A stretch of DNA of 64,000 nt from Basfia succiniciproducens. Its GTDB lineage: Bacteria > Pseudomonadota > Gammaproteobacteria > Enterobacterales > Pasteurellaceae. Position numbers and translations under genes: made by a program. The notes under the pieces were generated by a model. That model did no database searches, had not been told where the DNA came from, and worked only from the letters and a program-made list of their open reading frames with translations. The stretch is taken from NCBI RefSeq assembly GCF_011455875.1, contig NZ_CP015031.1:124001-188000 (forward strand). The letters are read 5' to 3'. Below, in pieces: positions 29,089 to 37,465 of the stretch (its first letter is position 1; every line of letters begins with the position of its first letter).

Positions 29089-29225
29089 GTATCTGTTTGT
29101 TAAATAGAATGAAAAATAAAATTTGAATTACGTCACATTTGTTGATTTTTTATGTTGTTTTGGTTTTTCATTTTTGTAATTATTTGTTTGTTTGTGATTT
29201 ATTATTGAATATACGAGGTGATAAA

Positions 29226-30470
29226 ATGAAATGGATTAATACGCTTGCACATAATCGCTGGTTAGAAACAGAAACGGACCGAATTTTTGAATTCGGTCGA
29301 AAATCTGTTGTGCCGACCGGGTTCGGATGGATTGGAAACAACGGTAATATTAGAACGGAAATGGGAACTCAGTTATGGATTACCGCCAGAATGTTGCATG
29401 TTTATTCTCTGGCCGCATTGATGGGACGTCCCGGTGCTTATAAATTAGTCGAACATGGCATTACATCTTTATTAGACGGCAAGTTGCGAGATAAAACTTA
29501 CGGCGGCTGGTATGCCAATGTAAATGATGCAGAAGTTATTGATTCCTCAAAACAAGGTTACCAACATTTCTTTGTTTTACTTGGTGCGGCGAGTGCTATG
29601 ACAACCGGCCACCCAAGAGCAAAAGAGTTATTAGAAGAGGCAATTTCAGTTATTGAAAAATACTTCTGGAGCGAACAAGAACAAATGTGTCTTGAGTCTT
29701 GGAATGAGATATTTAGTAAAACGGAAGAATACCGCGGGGGGAATGCAAATATGCATGCGGTTGAGGCGTTTTTGATTGTTTATGATGTGACTAAAGATAA
29801 AAAATGGCTTAACCGTGCGGTCAGAATTGCTTCCGTTATTATTCATGACGTTGCACGAAATAATCATTATCGTGTAAACGAACATTTTGATCCGAATTGG
29901 AATCCGATTCTTGATTATAACAAAGATAATCCGGCAAGCCATTTCAGAGCCTATGGCGGAACACCGGGACATTGGGTTGAATGGGGTAGATTGATGTTGC
30001 ACCTCAGAGCAACATTGCAATCCATCGGTGAAGATGTGCCGGAATGGTTATTAGAAGATGCTAAAAATTTATTTTCTGCCGGTGTTAGAGATGCGTGGTC
30101 GGTCGATGGTGCGCAAGGGTTTGTTTATACGGTGGATTGGGAAGGAAAACCGGTGGTCCGAGAACGTATTAGATGGGTTATCGTGGAAGCTATGGGAACA
30201 GCCTATGCGCTATACACGGCAACCGGTGATGCCGTATATGAAAAATATTATCAAGAATTTTGGGATTATTGCCGTGAATATTTAATGGATTATGAAACAG
30301 GTTCCTGGTGGCAGGAATTAGATGTTAATAATAAAGCTTCCAGCAAAGTATGGGATGGCAAACAGGATATTTATCATTTAATGCACTGTCTATTAATCCC
30401 AAGATTACCTCTTACTCCGGGGCTTGCACCGGCGCTTGCCCAAGGATTATTAGATAAAAATGCTAAATAA
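29226..30470 (+). CDS. yihS: Sulfoquinovose isomerase
   Basis: A 414-residue (alpha/alpha)6-barrel aldose-ketose isomerase of the AGE family; it converts sulfoquinovose to sulfofructose (and can act on mannose in E. coli). The sequence follows E. coli YihS (413 residues) throughout: [47 protein letters not shown] with a conserved His, and the C-terminal [14 protein letters not shown] with another. The ATG at 29226 has GAGGTG six bases upstream; the frame is open for 29 hydrophobic codons before that, which look like non-coding T-rich DNA. Confidence 0.94.
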   Translation: MKWINTLAHNRWLETETDRIFEFGRKSVVPTGFGWIGNNGNIRTEMGTQLWITARMLHVYSLAALMGRPGAYKLVEHGITSLLDGKLRDKTYGGWYANVNDAEVIDSSKQGYQHFFVLLGAASAMTTGHPRAKELLEEAISVIEKYFWSEQEQMCLESWNEIFSKTEEYRGGNANMHAVEAFLIVYDVTKDKKWLNRAVRIASVIIHDVARNNHYRVNEHFDPNWNPILDYNKDNPASHFRAYGGTPGHWVEWGRLMLHLRATLQSIGEDVPEWLLEDAKNLFSAGVRDAWSVDGAQGFVYTVDWEGKPVVRERIRWVIVEAMGTAYALYTATGDAVYEKYYQEFWDYCREYLMDYETGSWWQELDVNNKASSKVWDGKQDIYHLMHCLLIPRLPLTPGLAPALAQGLLDKNAK

Positions 30471-30481
30471 CAGGCAAATAA

Positions 30482-30509
30482 GGGTTCTTTAAATTAAAGA
30501 ACCCTTTTT
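30482..30509 (+). terminator. Internal terminator between yihS and the epimerase gene
   Basis: GGGTTCTTTA (30482-30491) and TAAAGAACCC (30495-30504) form a perfect stem with a 3-base loop, followed by TTTTT. Only 21 bases separate the T-run from the next start, too few for a promoter, so it probably acts as an attenuator that lowers expression of the following genes. Confidence 0.75.
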
Positions 30510-30530
30510 ATAAAAGGGTGGGAGATTATT

Positions 30531-31586
30531 ATGCAAGTAAATCTAGATATTTTTGGTCAAGTAAATAATCAACAGGTTGATTTAATTACCATACAAAATA
30601 GCCGTCAAACCAGTATTCAGATCACTAATTACGGATGTATCGTTACATCAATAAAAACGGAAGATAGAAATCACCATATTGATGATATTGTGCTTGGTTA
30701 TGAATCTTTAGATAAATATGTTCAAGGGCATCCTTTTTTTGGTGCTATTGCCGGAAGATTTGCAAATCGAATTAACAACGGTAGATTTTCCATTGATGGT
30801 AAATTGTATCAATTAGAATGTAATGAAGTTACAACGAATCAACATTTGCATGGCGGAAACAAGGGATTCGATAAATATGTCTGGGCATATGATATTGAAG
30901 AAAACACAGACAAAATTATGGTACATTTTCATAGAGTGTCTGTAGATAATGAATCCGGATATCCGGGTAACCTTTTTGTTACGCATTCAATTGGTTTAGA
31001 TGAAAATAACCAGATTTATTATGACTTTAGGGCAATAACGGATAAACCGACTATCGTTAATTTAGCCAATCACAGTTACTACAATCTATCCGGCTATAAC
31101 CATTCTTCAATTGTTGATCACGAATTAAAAGTGTTTAGTGATTTTTATACGCCGGTCAATGGTAAATTAATTCCGACCGGTGAAATTCTTTCCGTATCCG
31201 GTACGCATTTAGATTTTAGAGAATTTGCCAAAATCGGCGATAATATGAGAAAACATCCCACAGGCGAAATTGATCATAATTTTATTTTAAAAGGTGAGAT
31301 GTTTAATAAAGATTATAAGTTTGCCGCTGAATTGTATGATCCTAATAGCGGACGTTGCATGACGGTAATAACCACACAACCCGCATTACAAATTTATAAT
31401 GGGTCCAAATTATCGAATAAATGTTGGATTGGACGGAATGGATTTAGATATGAATCTTTTCAAGGTATATGTTTTGAGACACAGCACTATCCTGATAGCC
31501 CTAATTTTGTTCATTTCCCATCTTGTTTGTTAAAACCGAACCATGTTTATGAACAAAAAAACATTCATAAATTAGCGGTTCGGTAA
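30531..31586 (+). CDS. galM: Aldose 1-epimerase, GalM type (probable sulfoquinovose mutarotase)
   Basis: A 351-residue mutarotase of the beta-sandwich GalM family. Catalytic residues are intact: H107 in NQHLHGGNKGF, H181 in NLANHSYYNLSG and E316 in ICFETQHYPDSPN. E. coli uses YihR, a shorter family member of about 308 residues, at this place in its cluster. The protein here looks like ordinary galactose mutarotase, so its action on sulfoquinovose is inferred from its position between yihS and the transporter genes. It could also be a true GalM. Confidence 0.85.
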   Translation: MQVNLDIFGQVNNQQVDLITIQNSRQTSIQITNYGCIVTSIKTEDRNHHIDDIVLGYESLDKYVQGHPFFGAIAGRFANRINNGRFSIDGKLYQLECNEVTTNQHLHGGNKGFDKYVWAYDIEENTDKIMVHFHRVSVDNESGYPGNLFVTHSIGLDENNQIYYDFRAITDKPTIVNLANHSYYNLSGYNHSSIVDHELKVFSDFYTPVNGKLIPTGEILSVSGTHLDFREFAKIGDNMRKHPTGEIDHNFILKGEMFNKDYKFAAELYDPNSGRCMTVITTQPALQIYNGSKLSNKCWIGRNGFRYESFQGICFETQHYPDSPNFVHFPSCLLKPNHVYEQKNIHKLAVR

Positions 31587-31608
31587 CAAAAATTAACGGG
31601 ATTTCATT

Positions 31609-32349
31609 ATGTTAGATTTTTATATTATTACTATTGCGCTGATAATCGGGCTTGGTAGTTTTACTCAAGGGCTAACCGGATTTGGTTTGGCATTAATATC
31701 CGTTCCTTTATTGTCATTAGTTATTGATGTTAAACAGGCCATTCCCGTTGCAGGGATATTTGGCTGGCTAGTCACTTTTCCCATTGTTTTTAAAATGAGA
31801 GAACATATTCAATGGAAGATTGGTTTAATTTTATTTGTCGGTTCTTTGCCCGGCTCATATTTAGGCGCGAGCTTATTAAAACAACTTCCTTCAAGCGTTA
31901 TTTTAAGTGCGATGGGAATTGTGTTGATTTTAGCGAGTATATATTCGTTGATATCTAAGGCTACTTTATTTAAATATCCTTCAAAAATTATTAGTTTAAT
32001 CGTCGGTTTTTTTTCCGGTGCTCTCGGTGCTACAGTCGGCGAACCCGGTCCTCCGGTAATCGCTTACACCTCAATGCTTCCTTGGACAAATGATCAAACA
32101 AAATCTACATTGGTTTTTTTCTTTATGTTGCAAATGATAGGTGCAATACTTGGATTTTGGTCAAAAGGATTGTTAACTAATGAGGTGTTTCTTCATGTTG
32201 TTCATTCCATTCCGCTATTTATTGTCGGATTAATTATCGGGTTGAAAGCATATCATCTACTCAATAAATATAATTTTAATTACCATAAAATTATCTATTC
32301 ATTATTAATTATTATTGGTTTTGTCTTGCTAATTAAAGGCATAAAATAA
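31609..32349 (+). CDS. TauE/SafE-family permease (probable DHPS exporter)
   Basis: A 246-residue inner-membrane protein with about eight membrane segments and the two glycine-rich repeats of the TauE/SafE (sulfite exporter) family: GLGSFTQGLTGFGLALISVPLL near the N-terminus and GFFSGALGATVGEPGPPVIAYT at about 135-155. Members often accompany sulfonate metabolism. In this cluster the sulfonate end product DHPS must leave the cell, and no YihP is present, so this is the best candidate exporter. It starts 22 bases after the epimerase gene. Confidence 0.8.
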   Translation: MLDFYIITIALIIGLGSFTQGLTGFGLALISVPLLSLVIDVKQAIPVAGIFGWLVTFPIVFKMREHIQWKIGLILFVGSLPGSYLGASLLKQLPSSVILSAMGIVLILASIYSLISKATLFKYPSKIISLIVGFFSGALGATVGEPGPPVIAYTSMLPWTNDQTKSTLVFFFMLQMIGAILGFWSKGLLTNEVFLHVVHSIPLFIVGLIIGLKAYHLLNKYNFNYHKIIYSLLIIIGFVLLIKGIK

Positions 32350-32365
32350 TTTATCGTAATAAAAA

Positions 32366-32399
32366 AACAACACAATAACTAAATATTGTGTTGTTTTTT
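32366..32399 (+). terminator. Strong terminator after the TauE gene
   Basis: AACAACACAATA (32366-32377) and TATTGTGTTGTT (32384-32395) form a perfect 12-base stem around ACTAAA, with T residues after it and A residues before it. It separates the catabolic genes from the TRAP genes. Confidence 0.88.
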
Positions 32400-32437
32400 G
32401 TTTTATTTCGAATTAAAAAAAACATTTTTTGTTTATT

Positions 32438-32453
32438 TGTGATCTTTTTCACG
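32438..32453. promoter_or_regulatory. CRP site upstream of the TRAP genes
   Basis: TGTGATCTTTTTCACG matches TGTGA-N6-TCACA at nine of ten conserved positions. It lies 76 bases before the dctQ-type start in a 180-base gap that follows a strong terminator, so the TRAP genes probably have their own, CRP-activated promoter. Confidence 0.65.
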
Positions 32454-32528
32454 TTTTTTATTTATAAAAGTTGTTAATATCCAAACCATGCTAGTAATGC
32501 ATTAGTTATTAGTAGTAAGGGAGGATAT

Positions 32529-33041
32529 ATGTCTTTTTTAAAACAGATTGAATTATTACTTTCTAAAATCAACACGCCTATTGCTAATGCCGGGCGGCTG
32601 ATTGGCGGCGCTTTACTTGCCGTAATGACCGCTATTGTATTAGTACAGGTATTTTGTCGATATTTATTTCAGAGTCCGTTGAGTTGGACAGATGAATTGT
32701 CTTGCTACCTGATGATTTACATGACATATCTTTGTATGCCGCTAATTTATCTGGAAGATAAAAATATAGCAATGACGTTTCTCACGGAAAAAATCCAAGG
32801 CACAAGAATAAGCCATTTATTATTATTTTTTGTTCATATCCTAGCGCTCATCCTGTTTATTGTATGGATTTATTTTGGATGGCAATTTTTCTTAAAAGGA
32901 AATGTGATGGCAAATAGTTTGCCAATTAAGATGTACTATGTGTACATCGCTCCTCCATTATTCTTTTCTATTACCTGCTTATCAATTCTTCAAAAGATTG
33001 TCAGCGAGTTAAATAAGTTTGTTAATTATCAACCTGAATAG
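32529..33041 (+). CDS. TRAP transporter small membrane subunit (DctQ type)
   Basis: A 170-residue protein with four membrane helices of the DctQ family. GGALLAVMTAIVLVQVFCRY and SPLSWTDELSCYLMIYMTYL (about 27-75) are the usual landmarks. It partners the large DctM subunit. GGGAGGA nine bases before the ATG gives a strong start. It is the first gene of the DctQ-DctM-DctP set. Confidence 0.92.
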   Translation: MSFLKQIELLLSKINTPIANAGRLIGGALLAVMTAIVLVQVFCRYLFQSPLSWTDELSCYLMIYMTYLCMPLIYLEDKNIAMTFLTEKIQGTRISHLLLFFVHILALILFIVWIYFGWQFFLKGNVMANSLPIKMYYVYIAPPLFFSITCLSILQKIVSELNKFVNYQPE

Positions 33042-33055
33042 ATAGAGAGGTTTAT

Positions 33056-34345
33056 ATGGTTTCACCTATCTTTATTTTATATTTCTTAATTTTATTGTTA
33101 ATTGGTGTTCCTGTTTTATTTTCATTAGGATTATCCCCGATTATTGCACTCTTTCAGGATGATAAAATCTTATTTATCAATATGCTGTATCAAAGATTAT
33201 ATTCCGGGTTAGACAGTTTCTTATTATTGGCATTGCCATTTTTTATGTTAGCCGGTGAACTAATGGTTAACGGTGGTATCACAAATCGAATAGTTACTTT
33301 TTCTCAAACAATGGTGCGGCATTTAAAAGGCGGATTAGGTCATGTTGTGATTCTTGCCGCAACAATGTTTGGTGCGTTAACCGGATCTGCCGTAGCCGCA
33401 ACTTCAGCTATCGGTAATATGCTTATTCCTGAAATGGAACGTTATAAATATGATAAAACTTATGCTGCCGCATTAACGGCAGCCGCAACGGTATTGGGTA
33501 CGATTATCCCGCCAAGTGGTATTATGCTGATCTATGCTTTTGTAATGAATACTTCTGTTGCAGCTATGTTTATGGGCGGTGTTGTTCCGGGCATTATTCT
33601 TTGCATCGGATTAATGGTTATAAATAATTTACAAATTAGAAAATATCCTGCTGTGCAACAGTTTGAAAGGGCATCCCAAGCGGAACGTTGTGCCGGTTTT
33701 AAAATGGCAATCTTACCTTTATTAACGCCAATTATTATTTTAGGCGGGATTTACGGTGGTATTTTTACTCCGACGGAAGCGGCGGCGGTAGCGGTATTCT
33801 ATGCGTTGATTTTATCTGTTTGGATTATGAAACATTTAAAATTTAAAGATATTTTACCTATGTTTGCCCGAGTAGGTGTAAACGCGGCAGCAATTCTTAT
33901 CATTGTTGCGGCGGCAAGCGGGTTTGCTTCCGCGGTAAGTTTGTCCGGTGTCGCTAAACAAGTAACAACATTTCTGTATTCCATCAGTGATAATAAATAC
34001 GTACTTTTTTTTATCGTTAATATTTTCTTATTTATTATTGGAATGTTTTTAGATGCAGGTCCCGCAATCTTAATTTTTGCCCCGATTTTAGCGCCGATTA
34101 TGACGAATGTCGGTATTGACCCGGTTCATTTTGGTGTTGTTATGGTCTCTAACTTATCAATAGGCTTAGCGACACCGCCGATGGGGTTAGTTTTATTTGT
34201 TGCATCGGGTGTGTCGGGAGTGCCGCTACAAAAAATTTCTAAAGCAATTCTTCCGTTCTTATTTATTGAAATGTTGATCATATTGCTTATGTCGTTTTTC
34301 CCGCAAATTGTCATTGGATTACCACAGGTTTTAGGTCTAATGTAA
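33056..34345 (+). CDS. TRAP transporter large membrane subunit (DctM type)
   Basis: A 429-residue permease with about 12 membrane segments that uses a sodium or proton gradient. It carries DctM landmarks: LLALPFFMLAGELMVNGGIT, GALTGSAVAATSAIGNMLIPEM (about 104-125), ATVLGTIIPPSGIMLIYAF and GIFTPTEAAAVAVFYAL, plus LATPPMGLVLFVASGVSGV near the end. It begins 14 bases after the DctQ gene and is followed by the binding-protein gene. Confidence 0.94.
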   Translation: MVSPIFILYFLILLLIGVPVLFSLGLSPIIALFQDDKILFINMLYQRLYSGLDSFLLLALPFFMLAGELMVNGGITNRIVTFSQTMVRHLKGGLGHVVILAATMFGALTGSAVAATSAIGNMLIPEMERYKYDKTYAAALTAAATVLGTIIPPSGIMLIYAFVMNTSVAAMFMGGVVPGIILCIGLMVINNLQIRKYPAVQQFERASQAERCAGFKMAILPLLTPIIILGGIYGGIFTPTEAAAVAVFYALILSVWIMKHLKFKDILPMFARVGVNAAAILIIVAAASGFASAVSLSGVAKQVTTFLYSISDNKYVLFFIVNIFLFIIGMFLDAGPAILIFAPILAPIMTNVGIDPVHFGVVMVSNLSIGLATPPMGLVLFVASGVSGVPLQKISKAILPFLFIEMLIILLMSFFPQIVIGLPQVLGLM

Positions 34346-34393
34346 TTATTAATATTATCTAGTTTATTAAAAACTGTTATGAGGATATTTACT

Positions 34394-35446
34394 ATGAAAG
34401 TTAAAAAAATGCTTGTACTTAGTGCGCTTATTGCCGGTTTTACTTCAACCTATGCCGCAGCGGAATATAAATTTACCGTTCCGATTGTGACAAATACGGA
34501 CAGCTATAATTATCAGTCATTATTAGTTTTTAAAAATATTGCGGAGTCTCATTCTAATGGAGAAATTACGGTTGATATTTATCCCAGCGGGCAATTATGC
34601 GGTAATGCAAAGGAATGTCTAGCCGGTGTTCAAGCGGGAATGTTTGATTATTTCCAAACAACCATTCCCGAATTGGCTTATTACTGGAAACCTATGGCAG
34701 GTTTTGACCTTCCTTATTTGTTACCGGATGACAGAACCGCAGAATGTGTATATGACGACAAAGATTTCTTATCCGGCGTTCGTACTAATGTGTTAAAGAC
34801 AACAAACAATTTAAGATTAATGATGGTTTCCAATTCAGGCGGTTGGCGGAATATTGCCACGACTAAGAAACCGGTGCATGCACCTACAGATGTCAAAGGG
34901 CTAAAACTAAGAACCGTTCCCGCTCAAATTCAACAGGAATTGGTAAAAGCGCTTGGTGGCGCACCGACACCAATTGCTTGGCCCGAAGTTTATACCGCAT
35001 TATCAACCGGTATGGTAGATGGTACTAAAAACGGTATTGTAGATATTGTTCAAATGAAGTTTCATGAAAGCTTAAAACATATCACCCTTGACGGTCATGC
35101 TTATATGGGTGGTGCATGGGTAATGAATAATGATAAATTTAATTCTTTACCGGATCATTTGAAAAAAGTAGTCATTGATGCCGTAGTCGCTCAAAACCAG
35201 TATTTGAGAGCGTATCCGAAATGGAAAGAATTTGATGCTTATGAAGAATTCAAAAAAGCGGGAGGTACAATATATAGTCCTAATGCTCAAGAGAAAGAAA
35301 CTTTCAAAAATGCCTCTAAAGTTGTGATAGATAATTATGTGGCGAATGCGGATGACGAGAGTAAAGATTGGTTAAATAAATTTGAGTCTCAAATCAAAGC
35401 TTGTGAAGCAAAAATTGAACAAGAAGATAAAGCGGCGTTACAGTAA
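34394..35446 (+). CDS. TRAP transporter substrate-binding protein (DctP type)
   Basis: A 350-residue periplasmic binding protein. A signal peptide (about 1-24, ending STYAAAE) precedes the DctP fold. The conserved arginine that grips an acidic group lies in GLKLRTVPAQIQQELV, followed by the family segment PIAWPEVYTALSTGMVDGTKN. Cysteines in LCGNAKECL and near the C-terminus could form disulfides. Position beside the sulfo-EMP genes suggests a sulfonate ligand such as sulfoquinovose or its glyceride; this is inference. The ATG at 34394 follows GAGGA; an upstream ATG at 34379 is less likely. Confidence 0.88.
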   Translation: MKVKKMLVLSALIAGFTSTYAAAEYKFTVPIVTNTDSYNYQSLLVFKNIAESHSNGEITVDIYPSGQLCGNAKECLAGVQAGMFDYFQTTIPELAYYWKPMAGFDLPYLLPDDRTAECVYDDKDFLSGVRTNVLKTTNNLRLMMVSNSGGWRNIATTKKPVHAPTDVKGLKLRTVPAQIQQELVKALGGAPTPIAWPEVYTALSTGMVDGTKNGIVDIVQMKFHESLKHITLDGHAYMGGAWVMNNDKFNSLPDHLKKVVIDAVVAQNQYLRAYPKWKEFDAYEEFKKAGGTIYSPNAQEKETFKNASKVVIDNYVANADDESKDWLNKFESQIKACEAKIEQEDKAALQ

Positions 35447-35458
35447 TTAATATAAATG

Positions 35459-35501
35459 AAAAAGTGCGGTAAAAATTTTCGAATTTTTGACCGCACTTTT
35501 A
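35459..35501. terminator. Uptake-signal pair terminator, TRAP / ABC junction
   Basis: AAAAAGTGCGGTAAAAATT and AATTTTTGACCGCACTTTT form a long stem with a one-base bulge and a TTCG loop. It closes the TRAP operon and the convergent ABC operon. Confidence 0.85.
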
Positions 35502-35510
35502 GTTTATTGG

Positions 35511-36593
35511 TTATCTGGAGACAACTTCTTTAGTAAATGCTTCCATTTCTGCTTTTCTCCATGGGGTAGAGAAGAACAGGGTATCTCTTTTACCGGATTC
35601 GCTATCCAGAGGTCGGACGCCGAATTCCTGACTTAATTTTTGTTGTACTTCAGGTGAAGTAAGCCAATGAATAAATACTAATGATGCAGCGGGATTAGGT
35701 GCATTTTTGGCAATGGTCGCAACATTACCGCCCCCCGGCATACCGAATTGAGGTACATAGAATTTTAAACGGGTTGTGATAGCGCCTTGTTTTTGTAAAC
35801 TGAACAAGTGATCCTGCCAGGCCGAAACAAGAACTAACTCACCGTCATTTAAACGGGTCAGGCTATCGGCGTTAGAGGCGGTACGAATCATGACATTTTT
35901 ACGGGCATTAAACCATTCCCAGGTTTTTTTCCAGTTGGCTACTTGTGCCGCATCTACCGTAGGTGTCATATAATCATATTCACCGTTTACATAAACCAAT
36001 GCGCGCTGGATAAAGGCATTTCCCGAACTGCCGCCGTTAGGGTCGGAATAGCCGAATTTTTTAGGATTTTGTTGGATATAATTTTCTACGTCTTGCCAGC
36101 TTTGAGGGAGTTGATCTTCTGTAATCCGTAGCGGATCATATGCAAAACCGGTTTGATTTCCCCAGTAACCGACGGCGGTTTCACCTAAATCCACACCTTG
36201 TAAGAAATGATTTAATTTACCGAAATTCGGTAACTGTTTGATGTTTGCCAATACGCCGTTATTTGTCACATTGCTAACCCGATCCGCACTGAGTACAACA
36301 ACGTCCATTTTCCCTTTTTCTAAATTTTTTTCAGCAATAAGTTTATTGATATTGCCGTCTAAAGTACCTTCAGGCACTTTTACCTGAATACCGTATTGTT
36401 TTTCAAATTCTTTTACGAATATGCGGAATTGGGGTTGTAAATACCATACGCTGACGGTCAGTTTGCCCTCTTTCTTAGCTTGAGCTTCAATATCAGGCCA
36501 AGATTTATCGGTTAAATTTTCCGCCTGCGCAAAGTTTGCTACGGCGAGCGCCGTAATGGTGAGGGATAAGGCTTTTCGTAATATGTTTCGCAT
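35511..36593 (-). CDS. ABC transporter substrate-binding protein
   Basis: A 360-residue periplasmic binding protein with a signal peptide ending VANFAQAE (about residue 25). It belongs to the broad iron/polyamine/phosphonate cluster of family-1-like binding proteins: KKEGKLTVSVWY, YGIQVKVPEGT, DVVVLSADRVSN, and the C-terminal PNPAASLVFIHWLTSPEVQQ segment. The ligand is not clear; it lacks obvious metal-binding tyrosine pairs, and the set could carry a polyamine, an aminophosphonate or a sugar derivative. It is the last gene of a four-gene operon. Confidence 0.75.
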   Translation of the reverse strand: MRNILRKALSLTITALAVANFAQAENLTDKSWPDIEAQAKKEGKLTVSVWYLQPQFRIFVKEFEKQYGIQVKVPEGTLDGNINKLIAEKNLEKGKMDVVVLSADRVSNVTNNGVLANIKQLPNFGKLNHFLQGVDLGETAVGYWGNQTGFAYDPLRITEDQLPQSWQDVENYIQQNPKKFGYSDPNGGSSGNAFIQRALVYVNGEYDYMTPTVDAAQVANWKKTWEWFNARKNVMIRTASNADSLTRLNDGELVLVSAWQDHLFSLQKQGAITTRLKFYVPQFGMPGGGNVATIAKNAPNPAASLVFIHWLTSPEVQQKLSQEFGVRPLDSESGKRDTLFFSTPWRKAEMEAFTKEVVSR

Positions 36594-36616
36594 AGATTAC
36601 TCCTTGCTTGTGTTAA

Positions 36617-37465
36617 TTATGCTTTTCCTGTGGATTGAGATAAATAATTACCTTTTAATAATTTTTCGATAATCATCATTAATATAATGTTCGGTACCAA
36701 TAAAATAATAGAGACTACGGCTGCATTCGGTCTGATGAACGAATAACCTAAGAACGAATATAAAATTGTCGGCACGGTAATAAAGTCAGGCGAACCGATA
36801 ACAAAAGAGATAGCGAATTCTTCAATACTTTTCACCAGACAAAAGATGATTGAGGCGAGGAAGCTCGGTTTTAACATCGGCATATAAACGTCTTTAAAAA
36901 CGGTGAATTTTGACGCGCCTAAATCTCGGGAGGCCTCTATCAGATCCTGTGGTACGGAGGAGAAACCGGCGGACAGAATACGAATGGCATAAGGCAAGGT
37001 TAATACGACATGCCCGATGACAATACCAACGAACGGGTTACTGATATTTAAATCCAATAGCATTCGGCTGAAAAATAATGCGATGATCATACCGGGAATA
37101 ACCAATGGAATTAGGGTGAGTAATTCGGCAATTTTTTTCCCTCTGAATTCCATTCGCCCGAAAGCGTAAGCCGTAGGAATAGATAGGCTAATAGTAATCA
37201 AGGATACCGTCGGTGCTATGGTATAACTATTAAACATGGCTTCCGGCAAGGAAGTGTTTTCCCATACCATTTGCCAGCGTTCCAACGAGAGTGACGGCGG
37301 GAGAATATCCGGATAACTCCAAGGCTGTTTAGGATCAACCAAAGACCATAACCCAGCCATTAAAAACGGTAAAACCAGCCAAATAAAATTCACTAAAACA
37401 AAGAAAGTAAGAGAAATCCGGGCAATTATTTTGCTGTTTTTGGTTGTAATTTTAGCTGAACTCAT
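36617..37465 (-). CDS. ABC transporter permease (PotC-like)
   Basis: A 282-residue inner-membrane permease with six predicted helices. The EAA loop is EASRDLGASKFTVFKDVYMP (about 186-205), which contacts the ATPase. It resembles the second permease of polyamine-type importers. It overlaps the upstream permease gene by an ATGA-type junction (37462-37465), so the two are translated together. Confidence 0.88.
   Translation of the reverse strand: MSSAKITTKNSKIIARISLTFFVLVNFIWLVLPFLMAGLWSLVDPKQPWSYPDILPPSLSLERWQMVWENTSLPEAMFNSYTIAPTVSLITISLSIPTAYAFGRMEFRGKKIAELLTLIPLVIPGMIIALFFSRMLLDLNISNPFVGIVIGHVVLTLPYAIRILSAGFSSVPQDLIEASRDLGASKFTVFKDVYMPMLKPSFLASIIFCLVKSIEEFAISFVIGSPDFITVPTILYSFLGYSFIRPNAAVVSIILLVPNIILMMIIEKLLKGNYLSQSTGKA

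Noticed and set aside
29139-29225. In-frame 29-codon N-terminal extension of yihS
   Set aside because: It is T-rich, hydrophobic by composition only, lacks a ribosome binding site, and the ATG at 29226 matches the start of E. coli YihS and follows GAGGTG.
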